A stretch of DNA of 57,722 nt from Verrucomicrobiales bacterium (GTDB taxonomy: Bacteria > Verrucomicrobiota > Verrucomicrobiia > Limisphaerales > CAIMTB01), in assembly GCA_016795425.1 (NCBI GenBank), contig JAEUHG010000178.1:1-57722 (forward strand), in the 5' to 3' direction. Position 1 is the first letter of the stretch. Each line of letters starts with the position of its first letter. A program made the translations under genes and the position numbers. The notes below the pieces were generated by a model, which saw only the letters and a list, made by a program, of their open reading frames with translations, was not told where the DNA came from and searched no databases. Shown here one piece after another: positions 26,601 to 33,696 of this stretch.

Positions 26601-26879
26601 AGCGGTTACTGTATATTGTTCATCGGCGGCGTCCCCGTAGCGGCCGGTGGCGGGATCCGGACGGAACACGGCTCGGCCGTTGAACTCGAATTCGCATTCG
26701 TCGCTGATTCCTGTCCCGATGGCGCCCTTTCCTTTGGCGGTAATCTTGACGGTGACCACGATTTCGCCCGAGGCGTCGGCGGCGTGAACCGGGCTCGGGA
26801 AGGCGATCCCGAATCCCCAGGCCAACGCGGAAGCGATGCCTAGCCACATGGCCAACCGCCCTGTTCCAAAAACACCCAT
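23685..26879 (-). CDS. Large secreted metzincin-like zinc metalloprotease with FYR-type C-terminal module
   Basis: A 1064-residue exported protein. The ATG at 26879 has GAGGA just upstream and starts a clear signal peptide (MGVFGTGRLAMWLGIASALA, cleaved after PVHA); an upstream ATG (26966) is less likely. Zinc motif: H625-E-L-G-H629-x-x-G-x-x-D635 in SHELGHGIGIDD. This is a metzincin HExxHxxGxx(H/D) site with Asp as the probable third ligand, as in snapalysin-like enzymes. A Met-turn candidate follows (SCFMRYIS). Several beta-rich regions precede the site and helical/TPR-like residues lie near 930-975. The last ~70 residues are the shared module (YTVQVSTDLKTWISL ... FYRVVWEP). The substrate is unknown; degradation of environmental protein or surface processing is plausible. 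It heads a likely two-gene unit with the 1324-residue protein. Confidence 0.78.
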   Translation of the reverse strand: MGVFGTGRLAMWLGIASALAWGFGIAFPSPVHAADASGEIVVTVKITAKGKGAIGTGISDECEFEFNGRAVFRPDPATGRYGDAADEQYTVTASGSGHILDIENWSYHERQPGPGTISLSFKPSDGRAVVGWPYMVDFIVSEPEAGQGAERLARTAIKIAEDDLIMKDNSGVVTFKPNAQSFFTSGNASGSHADILSSAELNASYTVTRNGEQVEAVILPPKDYGQWMPTAGPDQTTPGTNPVVVAAELRLKGAQGTPPVTRAKFRFELQDTSKEPGLCLNAPAKDQATSDFDLQFSKSKGIEPTHQKQRYETADFTTSSSAIVLCYDYGAAAKVKVTAITEAGEEIPAHLDGKPDVKWLTLPQDDNGNRLADAWEKAEEVWGKASAPNWDEADEPNDHETNGDGISLYEKYRGFKFGGEHERLMARKKFIFIHDPDSLVHLNLGSVMSFEMTAKLRVRFVEGDEWTGPGTAGAKKRIVNFNTSGFGHAVDQHALHVRLVNSPTPTLAKDFQDMWKAKYGSELNRDISTYYGFTYHDLTGGEWPESPRSAFAVELYSAGIEDISRSYVLYHTYGLSLFKDYAKASNAEKERLRNEAARLANEYIESHQADWEEQNYLYLMAGTSHELGHGIGIDDLAPPNDGGPWSCFMRYISADFPRDPNDRMEIQARWHHPVLSPQEFCHDPTATTTGKGCYEQIHVTDQRKGGPVLHFYPSLPSPGSPVTAQPPSRWLMTPSVDSSLQVDATPEWDSPLEGDPLRFSIRLTVPSVVRTWSQILHQQLPRTDPPAFPAIADSWPDGFLLELSRIETNGTKTVVVPSGPWTEYRRQPPAHPSVWERRTGVRTREFLTDPTKVPLKAGAYTLAVAWDGRNRVDPALLPASGVVTSGELRFTVASPMDDAQRAAQLRRLAYQAWDQGRFGDAQRFGQNALGLAPEDSDREATDNVFVVAASGLRLGAARASAQLLAQFGSDVAIRSNPELRRMARDWNTGIAPSLRLDSQPAPGVPAKLRIIAHAGYTYTVQVSTDLKTWISLDRRLASEPSYDVTDANSGDPSGIRFYRVVWEP

Positions 26880-27031
26880 GATCCTCACCGCATGCCTCCG
26901 TTCTTGATGGGCGGACAAGGGCGTCCGCGCGCTTGAGCTTGGCGCTGACCGGGCGTGCCGGCTCAAGGGCTTTGGGGTGGATAGGAGGATTCTCTTCGAC
27001 CCCCAGCGAAAACTCGGTCGAGAATAGGCCC

Positions 27032-28138
27032 ATGAAGGTTTCCTCCGCGCCGCTGGCCCTCGCCGGATCCCTCGCTGTCTTCGTCATCGTCATCGTGAGT
27101 TGGGCGCGCAGCGCGGTCGCCCAGTCGACTCCCGATCAACTATTGCTCAAGGATTATCGACCGAAGTCCATCTATCGCCTCCCGGAGACGCGTGTTCCCA
27201 AAGCGCGATTTCCGGTGGTGGACGTTCATTCACACGATTACACGCCGAGCAACGCCGATGTGGATCGCTGGGTTCGGACCATGGACGACGTGGGCATCGA
27301 GCGGACGTTCATCCTTTCGGGCGCCACCGGTGTCCGTCTGGATGCGGCCCTTGCCAAGTTCGGGCGGCACCCTGGTCGGTTCGCCGTATGGTGCGGGTTC
27401 GACACCACCGGCTTTGACCAACCCGGGTATGGTCCGGCGGCGGTGGCGGAGCTGGAACGCTGCGCCAAAGCGGGGGCGGTGGGTGTGGGTGAGTTGAGCG
27501 ACAAGGGGCGGGGCTTGGGGGCGACGACCAATCGGCTGGGCATGCACATCGACGATGCGCGACTCGATCCGCTGCTGGCCAAGTGCGCGGAGCTCGGCCT
27601 GCCCATCAACATCCACATTGGTGAGGATCAGTGGATGTACGAGCCGATGGACGCGACCAACGACGGGTTGATGAACGCGTGGAAATGGCGGATTGAAAAA
27701 GCGCCGGGCGTGCTGACCCACGATGAAGTGATCGCCACGTTGGACCGCGCCCTGGCGAAGCATCCCCGGACGACCTTCGTGGCGTGTCACCTGGCCAATT
27801 GCTGCGCCGATCTGGATCGTTTGGGGGACTTGCTGGATCGCCACCCGAATCTCTATGCCGATATCGGGGCGCGATTCGCGGAGCTGTCGCCCATTCCGCG
27901 GCAGGTGGCGCGATTCTTTGGAAAGTACCGCGACCGTTTGATGTACGGCACGGACAACGGTCCGGACCCGGAGATGTATCGGGAATCGTTCCGCTTGCTG
28001 GAATCGGCCGATGAGCATTTCTACCTGACACGGTTCTCCAAGTATCATTGGCCGGCTCATGGTTGGAACCTGCCGGACGAGGTGTTGAGGGCGATTTACC
28101 GGGACAATGCCGTGCGGGTGCTGATGAAAGGCCAATAA
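27032..28138 (+). CDS. Amidohydrolase-family metal-dependent hydrolase, exported
   Basis: A 368-residue TIM-barrel hydrolase of the amidohydrolase 2 group. Probable metal ligands: H66 and H68 (VVDVHSHDY), H195 (INIHIGED), H253 (VACHLANC) and D308 (YGTDNGPD). A signal peptide or anchor covers residues ~9-30 (LALAGSLAVFVIVIVSWARS, then AVA), so it acts outside the cytoplasm. The opening DQLLLKDYRPKSIYRLPETR, before the barrel, is typical of a group common in Bacteroidetes and Planctomycetes. The ATG at 27032 was chosen because the 33 residues before it in the longer frame are unrelated. The 152-base divergent gap to the protease gene must hold promoters, but none could be placed. The substrate is not known. 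Confidence 0.87.
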   Translation: MKVSSAPLALAGSLAVFVIVIVSWARSAVAQSTPDQLLLKDYRPKSIYRLPETRVPKARFPVVDVHSHDYTPSNADVDRWVRTMDDVGIERTFILSGATGVRLDAALAKFGRHPGRFAVWCGFDTTGFDQPGYGPAAVAELERCAKAGAVGVGELSDKGRGLGATTNRLGMHIDDARLDPLLAKCAELGLPINIHIGEDQWMYEPMDATNDGLMNAWKWRIEKAPGVLTHDEVIATLDRALAKHPRTTFVACHLANCCADLDRLGDLLDRHPNLYADIGARFAELSPIPRQVARFFGKYRDRLMYGTDNGPDPEMYRESFRLLESADEHFYLTRFSKYHWPAHGWNLPDEVLRAIYRDNAVRVLMKGQ

Positions 28139-28282
28139 GGCGAGCCTGGGGAGCGGACGCCTACCCATTCCCTGAACATCCGAAACGACGGGAGTCAGTC
28201 GCGGTCTGGGGCACTTCTGCCGGTCGGCGTCGGCGGACCAGGTGACCCTTGATGACGATTCGGCTCCTGATAGCCTGATCGC

Positions 28283-29677
28283 GTGAACCCAGCCCGAATG
28301 TCCGGATTTCAACTGCCTCGCCGGTCCTGGAAGTCGATTGGGTGGATCGCGTTGATAGCGGTTGCGACGGCGAGGGCCGAGGACTGGCCTCAATTCCGGG
28401 GTCCCGATGGCGGCGGCATTTCGGCCACGCCAGCGCCGACGACGTGGAGCGTCGATACCGGAACGAACATCGCCTGGAGTCGGGAGATTCCCGGACTCGG
28501 GCATGCCTCGCCCATTATCTGGAAGGACCGGGTTTACCTGACCACAGCGGTGCGGGCTGGCGCCCGGCCGGAGGTGAAGATCGGCGTGTACGGGGATGGA
28601 GATTCCGCGGACGACAATGTCGTCCATCAATGGCGGTTGCTGTGTCTCGATCGCGCGACCGGCGTGATCCGCTGGGACCGACTTGGTCATGAGGCGGCGC
28701 CCCGGGAGAAGCGGCATACCAAGGCGTCCCACTGCAATTCGACACCGGCGACCGACGGACAGCGCGTCGTCGCCATCTTTGGTTCCGAAGGCCTGTTTTG
28801 TTTCGACATGGAAGGGACCGCGCAATGGAAGAAGGACCTGGGCAACATGGATGTGCGACCCTGGAACGCGACGGATCTGCAGTGGAGTTTCGCATCGTCA
28901 CCGCTTTTGCGTGACGACGTGGTGTACGTGCAGTGCGATGTGTTGAGCGGGGCGTTTGTGGCGGCGTTGGATGCGCGCACCGGCCAGGAGCGATGGCGCA
29001 CACCCCGTCGGGAAGTTCCCAATTGGTGCACGCCCGCGCTGGCCTCAGTGGCGGGGAAAGTCCAGTTGGTGGTCAACGGATGGAAGGAACTGGCGGGTTA
29101 CGACGTGGCAGACGGTCGGCAGCTCTGGACGCTGTCGGGCGGTGGCGACATTCCGGTGCCGGCGCCGTTGGTGGCCGGGCATCTGGCCGTCTTCACGTCG
29201 GCCCACGGCAAGTACCGGCCACTGCGGGCATTGAATTTGGTGGAGGCGAAAGGGGATCTGACGGCGAGTTCGTTGGAAGTGACCAATGCCGCGCTGCCCT
29301 GGTGCCATCCGCGGTTGGGCAGTTACATGCAGACGCCCATCGCTGTCGGCGGGACGGTGTGGAGTTGCGATTGGATGGGCGTGTTGTCGTGTGTGGATCT
29401 CCTGACCGGACGGATCCATTACAGTGAGCGTTTGGGATCCGGTGGGCAGGCGTTTACGGCGTCCGGGATCGCCGCGGGGAAGCGCCTCTATTTCGCCAGC
29501 GAAAACGGCGATGTCTATGTGGTGGACCAAAGCCAAACCTTCGCTCCGGTGGCCACCAATCGTCTGGGTGGTCTTTGTCTGGCCACACCGGCGGCCGTAG
29601 AGGGAACGCTCTATTTTCGGACGACGGAGAAGTTGATTGCCTGTGGTCGGCGGCGAGTGGACTCGAGCGCGCCTTGA
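28283..29677 (+). CDS. Exported PQQ-like beta-propeller (BamB-like) repeat protein
   Basis: A 464-residue exported protein with a seven- or eight-bladed propeller. A signal peptide ends near residue 33 (WIALIAVATARAEDW), followed by the common opening WPQFRGPDGGGIS. Blades are marked by repeats such as LLCLDRATGVIRWD, LFCFDMEGTAQWKKDLG, VAALDARTGQERWRT and LAGYDVADGRQLWTLSGGG. This type is abundant in Planctomycetes and Verrucomicrobia and is usually annotated as outer-membrane assembly factor BamB-like; true BamB function is unproven, and no PQQ enzyme motif was seen. The frame opens with GTG at 28283; an ATG at 28298 is an equally good start. It lies 144 bases after the amidohydrolase on the same strand. 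The gap 29678-29875 shows nothing recognisable. Confidence 0.88.
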   Translation: MNPARMSGFQLPRRSWKSIGWIALIAVATARAEDWPQFRGPDGGGISATPAPTTWSVDTGTNIAWSREIPGLGHASPIIWKDRVYLTTAVRAGARPEVKIGVYGDGDSADDNVVHQWRLLCLDRATGVIRWDRLGHEAAPREKRHTKASHCNSTPATDGQRVVAIFGSEGLFCFDMEGTAQWKKDLGNMDVRPWNATDLQWSFASSPLLRDDVVYVQCDVLSGAFVAALDARTGQERWRTPRREVPNWCTPALASVAGKVQLVVNGWKELAGYDVADGRQLWTLSGGGDIPVPAPLVAGHLAVFTSAHGKYRPLRALNLVEAKGDLTASSLEVTNAALPWCHPRLGSYMQTPIAVGGTVWSCDWMGVLSCVDLLTGRIHYSERLGSGGQAFTASGIAAGKRLYFASENGDVYVVDQSQTFAPVATNRLGGLCLATPAAVEGTLYFRTTEKLIACGRRRVDSSAP

Positions 29678-29875
29678 GGGGGTGAACGGGGCGGGGAGGA
29701 TTGGACCTAAAGGCGGTGGTCGATCCCTCTCGGAGTCGGCGAACCGATGGCGGTGCCTGGAGAACCGGAGCATGGTCGGCCGTCGCGCTTGCGGTCGCCG
29801 CCACGGTCGGAGAGGCTGCCGAAGCCGGGCGTCAACGTGCCGCCCGGCTGAAGCAACGCAGCCACAAACCCTGCC

Positions 29876-31024
29876 ATGTCGGTGGATGCTGACATTTCGA
29901 TGCGTGAAGGCCGGTTGGTTCTGGAACCGGCGGGTGACGGCGCGTTGACGCTCCGGTTTCTGGGGGCGCTCGACAACACGACCGTTCCGTTCCTTTGGGG
30001 TGAAGTGGAGCGTTTGGGAGCGGAGACTTCAGGAAGGCGATGGGTGGTGGATGCCGGCGGGATCACGAAGATGGATGGTTCGGGCATGGCGCTGCTGTTG
30101 AGAGTGCGGTGCTTGGGGGCGGGAAAAGGGCGCGAGGTTGAATTGCGGGGCATCTCGCCGGGATATCGACGGTTACTGGAGCGCTTTGATCCGGCGGCTT
30201 ATCGCACCATTGAACGCCAGGACCCGTGCTGCCAGTCGCTGCCCGAACAAGTGGGACGCACCGTCCTGCAGATGTGGGCGGATTTCAGGATCCAGGTCAG
30301 TTTCATCGGCGAACTGGCCGCCGCCTTTGGCCGGGCGGCGATGAAACCGGAGACGGTTCGATGGCGGGATCTCTGGCTCGCGGCGGAGCGGGCGGGGGCG
30401 GACGCATTGCCGATTGTCGCCTTGATCTCGGGGCTGGTTGGGTTGGTTCTGGCGTTTCAGGCGGGGATGGCGATGCGTCCCTATGGCGCGGAGATCTACG
30501 TGGCCAACCTGGTGACCATCGCCATGTTGCGAGAGCTGGGGCCGTTGATGACGGCCATCCTGCTGTCAGGGCGGTCCGGCGGGGCGTTCGCAGCCGAGAT
30601 CGGCACCATGAAAGTGAACGAGGAAGTGGCCGCCTTGGCGACCATGGGGCTGTCGCCGGTGGCTTTCCTGGCGGTGCCGCGCGTGGTGGGGCTCGTGTTG
30701 ATGGTTCCGTTGCTGACGCTGTTCGCCAACGTCGCGGGCATCGCGGGCGGCGCGCTCATGTTTCTGACGCTCGACTATCCTTTCTCGACCTATTTCGACC
30801 AGGTGCTGGCCTCGGCCGAAATACGGCATCTGATGAGCGGGTTGGTCAAGAGCGTGGCGTTTGCTTGGACGATTGCGGGAGTGGGATGCCTGCGCGGGCT
30901 GCAGACGCAACGGGGGCCCAGCGCAGTGGGGCAATCGACCACCAGCGCGGTGGTGACGTCGATCCTTCTGATCGTGATTCTCGACGCGATCCTGGGGACC
31001 GTCTTTTATTTCCTGCAATTCTAG
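29876..31024 (+). CDS. mlaE: MlaE-type lipid ABC transporter permease with fused N-terminal STAS domain
   Basis: The inner-membrane permease of an MCE/Mla phospholipid or hydrophobic-compound transporter. Residues 1-115 form an MlaB-like STAS domain (LTLRFLGALDNTT, VVDAGGITKMDGSGMALLLR). Residues ~140-382 are the MlaE/DUF140 permease with about five helices and the family signatures FQAGMAMRPYGAEIYVANLV, RSGGAFAAEIGTMKVNEEV and GLQTQRGPSAVGQST. In E. coli MlaB is a separate protein; here it is part of the permease, a known arrangement in other bacteria. First gene of an operon: the ATPase gene begins 9 bases downstream, followed by the MCE protein and a lipoprotein. Confidence 0.92.
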   Translation: MSVDADISMREGRLVLEPAGDGALTLRFLGALDNTTVPFLWGEVERLGAETSGRRWVVDAGGITKMDGSGMALLLRVRCLGAGKGREVELRGISPGYRRLLERFDPAAYRTIERQDPCCQSLPEQVGRTVLQMWADFRIQVSFIGELAAAFGRAAMKPETVRWRDLWLAAERAGADALPIVALISGLVGLVLAFQAGMAMRPYGAEIYVANLVTIAMLRELGPLMTAILLSGRSGGAFAAEIGTMKVNEEVAALATMGLSPVAFLAVPRVVGLVLMVPLLTLFANVAGIAGGALMFLTLDYPFSTYFDQVLASAEIRHLMSGLVKSVAFAWTIAGVGCLRGLQTQRGPSAVGQSTTSAVVTSILLIVILDAILGTVFYFLQF

Positions 31025-31033
31025 GGATGCTGC

Positions 31034-31858
31034 ATGCCGGCCGAATCCGACACGTTGATCCGGGTTGAATCGCTGACCGCCGGCTATGGCGACCGGACGA
31101 TCCTGGAGAACGTTTCGTTCGAGGTGAACCGAGGCGAGGTGTTTGTGATCCTGGGCACATCCGGTTGCGGGAAGACGACGTTGCTCCGGAACATCATCGG
31201 GTTGGAATTGCCGTTGTCGGGGCGCGTGTGGATTGGAGGCGACGATCTGGTTTCCGCGGACGAGGAAGTGCTGCAACGGATTCAGCGGCGGTTTGGGGTG
31301 ATGTTTCAGGGTGGGGCGCTGTTTGGTTCGCTGACCCTGTTGGAGAACGTGCGGTTGCCGCTGGAAGAGTTCACCGAATTGAACGACGAAGCCATTGATT
31401 GGGTGGCGCGCATGAAGCTGCAACTGGTCGGTTTGCAGGGTTCGGAGGATCGGATGCCGGGCGAGTTGAGCGGTGGCATGCAGAAGCGCGCGGCGATTGC
31501 GCGGGCGATGGCATTGGATCCGGAAATCCTGTTTCTGGACGAACCGTCGGCGGGGCTTGATCCGGTGACTTCGGCGGGTTTGGACCGGTTGATCCTGGAT
31601 TTATCGTCGATTTTGGGGGTGACGTTCATCGTGGTCACCCACGAGTTGCAGAGCATCTATGCGATTGCGAGCCGGGCGATCATGCTGGACCGCGAAGTGC
31701 GCGGGATCTTGGCGATGGGCACACCGGCGGCGTTGCGGGAGTCGCCCCCGCACGAGAAAGTGCGGCGGTTCTTTCATCGCGAGGCCGAAACCGAACCGGT
31801 CGGCCCTGGCGGTTCCGGCGGTTCCGGAAACGGGCGGGTTCGCGGAGGAGCTTCATGA
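31034..31858 (+). CDS. mlaF: MlaF-type ABC transporter ATPase
   Basis: The cytoplasmic ATPase partner of the MlaE permease, 274 residues. The Walker A motif GTSGCGKTT lies at 41-49, the ABC signature LSGGMQKRAAIARAMAL and Walker B ILFLDEPSAGLDP follow near 144-180, and the switch His lies in VVTHELQ. The GGMQKR signature form and the VMFQGGALFGSLTLLENV Q-loop are typical of MlaF/Ttg2A proteins. Its stop overlaps the start of the MCE gene as ATGA, indicating translational coupling. A Gly/Ser-rich tail (GGSGGSGNGRV) extends past the usual end. Confidence 0.93.
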   Translation: MPAESDTLIRVESLTAGYGDRTILENVSFEVNRGEVFVILGTSGCGKTTLLRNIIGLELPLSGRVWIGGDDLVSADEEVLQRIQRRFGVMFQGGALFGSLTLLENVRLPLEEFTELNDEAIDWVARMKLQLVGLQGSEDRMPGELSGGMQKRAAIARAMALDPEILFLDEPSAGLDPVTSAGLDRLILDLSSILGVTFIVVTHELQSIYAIASRAIMLDREVRGILAMGTPAALRESPPHEKVRRFFHREAETEPVGPGGSGGSGNGRVRGGAS

Positions 31859-32847
31859 GTTCGAAGGCTAACTATTTTAAGATCGGTGTGGTGGTGCTCG
31901 GCGGGGTGGCGATCGCCTTGGTGGCATTGCTGCTGCTGGGGATTGGCAGTTCGCTGCGCAAGCCGCTGCTGTTGGAGACCTACCTGGATCAGTCGGTGCA
32001 AGGTCTCGAAGTGGGCTCGGGCGTGAAGTTCCGCGGAGTCAATATCGGCACCGTCCACGCCATCGAGTTTTCGCGGGATCGCTATGAATTCGGCAAAGAG
32101 ATCACCCAGCAACGCCGGTACATCCTGATCGAGGTGGCGGTTTCGGAGGACGCCTACCGGAGCCACGGCCGCGACGCCTACGTTCAGTTCCTGCGGGCGG
32201 AGGTTGCGCGCGGGCTCCGATTCCGTCTGAACGCGCAGGGCATCACCGGATTGTCCTTCTTGGAACTGGATTACGTCGATCCGCATCGCAATCCGGTCCT
32301 GCCGACCAATTGGACGCCGGAGAATCCGTACATTCCGTCGGCACCAGGCACCTTGACCCGATTGCTGACCTCGGTGGAACAGGTCTTCCGCAAACTTGAG
32401 GACGCCGATCTGATGCAGATCTTCACCAATCTCAACCAACTGATCCTCACCACGGAGACGGAAGTGCGCCAGGCGCAGATCCACCGGATCACCGACCAGG
32501 CGACGAACCTCCTGGCTGAACTTCGAGGTTCGAACCAGGAGTTTCAAAAGCTGATCAAGGATCCCCAGTGGCGGGCCATCCCGGCGACGGCGGTGGCGAC
32601 GTTAGAGGAGGTGCGGGCCAAGGTGGAGCGATTGAATCTCGACGGCACCCTTCAGCGCTTGGAGAAGACCTTGGGTTCCGCGGATGCCTTCCTGGCCGGA
32701 AAAGAGGCGGACTTGGCGACCACGCTGGCCAACCTCAAAGCCCTCTCGGAGAATCTCCGGGCGGTGAGTGAATTGGTGAAATCCTATCCGTCGACGTTGA
32801 TCTTCGGGGCTCCTCCCAAACCGGTTCAACCCCTGACCTCGCCGTAA
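31855..32847 (+). CDS. mlaD: MlaD-type MCE-domain substrate-binding protein
   Basis: The periplasmic MCE subunit that forms the lipid-binding ring of the transporter. It has one N-terminal TM anchor (IGVVVLGGVAIALVALLLLG), then an MCE domain at about 38-140 (YLDQSVQGLEVGSGVKFRGV, VNIGTVHAIEF, GLRFRLNAQGITGLSFLELD). A long helical tail at about 165-310 ends in a Pro-rich stretch. Such tails form the tunnel-like extension seen in PqiB-like proteins. It overlaps mlaF by 4 bases. The 165-base gap to the lipoprotein gene (32848-33012) holds no visible gene. Confidence 0.91.
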   Translation: MSSKANYFKIGVVVLGGVAIALVALLLLGIGSSLRKPLLLETYLDQSVQGLEVGSGVKFRGVNIGTVHAIEFSRDRYEFGKEITQQRRYILIEVAVSEDAYRSHGRDAYVQFLRAEVARGLRFRLNAQGITGLSFLELDYVDPHRNPVLPTNWTPENPYIPSAPGTLTRLLTSVEQVFRKLEDADLMQIFTNLNQLILTTETEVRQAQIHRITDQATNLLAELRGSNQEFQKLIKDPQWRAIPATAVATLEEVRAKVERLNLDGTLQRLEKTLGSADAFLAGKEADLATTLANLKALSENLRAVSELVKSYPSTLIFGAPPKPVQPLTSP

Positions 32848-33012
32848 GCCATCACCAACGACTTCACCGCGAAGGACACGACATGCACCGGGGAATTGAA
32901 ACCAACGCCGTCCGGGTCTTGCGGTTGCGCGGCCATTCGCCGGTTCGCTGGGACGGGGGAGGGGGCAGGCGCGTTTCGGCATTTGACCACGGCATGAAAT
33001 ACCTCTCGCACG

Positions 33013-33666
33013 ATGAATAGCCCTATCGATCGCCGGTGGATGCTTCGCTTGTTGGCATTGGGTTCGGTGGGAGCGATGGCGGGCTGCAAGCTGCAGCGCG
33101 CACCTTTGGCGCAACGCGTGTTCCGGCTTCGCACGCCCGCCGCGACGGACCTGCGCGGCCGCCACGGAACGAAAGGGGTGCTCATGGTGCGTCCGTTCCA
33201 GGTGGCGGCTTCCATGGATTCGCGTTCGTTCCTCATCCGGCGCGGGGAATCGGAGTTTGCGGTGGACCCGTACAACGGCTTCCTCCTATCGCCTGGACCC
33301 ATGTTGACCGAGGTGATCGCGGATTGGGTTCGAAGCTTGGGAGCCTATCAGATCGTGAGCACGGGAGGCAGTCAGGTGGTGCCCACCCATGCGCTGGAGG
33401 GGGAGCTGAGCGAAATGTGGGGCGATTACCGTGTGGTGTCATCGCCCAAGGCCGTTCTGACAGTGACGGTGCGCCTGCTCCATCCACTCACGGGTGTCGC
33501 TCCGCAGGTCCAATGGGAGCAGACCGAGCGTCGGGAGGTGCCGATCCCGAAGGCTGGGCCGGACGCTTTGGTCGCCGGATGGAACCAGGCTTTGGAGCAA
33601 ATCTGCCAGTCGATGGAAGGACGCTGGCTACGGGATATCGGCGATGTGACCGGCTCGAAGGCGTGA
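33013..33666 (+). CDS. PqiC/ABC-type transport auxiliary lipoprotein of the Mla operon
   Basis: A 217-residue outer-membrane lipoprotein of the ABC_trans_aux (DUF330/PqiC) type. It has a twin-Arg-containing leader (DRRWMLRLLALGSVGAMAGC) with lipobox cysteine C25. The core shows the family pattern: GVLMVRPFQVAASMDSRSFL, then YNGFLLSPGPMLTEVIADWV and a closing helix (LVAGWNQALEQICQSMEGRW). PqiC-like proteins connect MCE tunnels to the outer membrane, so the four genes probably make a full envelope-spanning lipid shuttle. It ends 31 bases from the convergent valS 3' end, and no terminator was seen in that short gap. Confidence 0.85.
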   Translation: MNSPIDRRWMLRLLALGSVGAMAGCKLQRAPLAQRVFRLRTPAATDLRGRHGTKGVLMVRPFQVAASMDSRSFLIRRGESEFAVDPYNGFLLSPGPMLTEVIADWVRSLGAYQIVSTGGSQVVPTHALEGELSEMWGDYRVVSSPKAVLTVTVRLLHPLTGVAPQVQWEQTERREVPIPKAGPDALVAGWNQALEQICQSMEGRWLRDIGDVTGSKA

Positions 33667-33696
33667 ACCGCCAAGAGAGCGAACGGATGAATGCGG

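Noticed and set aside
24657..26843. A 728-codon open frame on the + strand
   Set aside because: It is exactly antisense to the metalloprotease gene. The protein has no domain, no leader and the Val/Gly/Asp-rich look of reverse-strand translation in GC-rich DNA.
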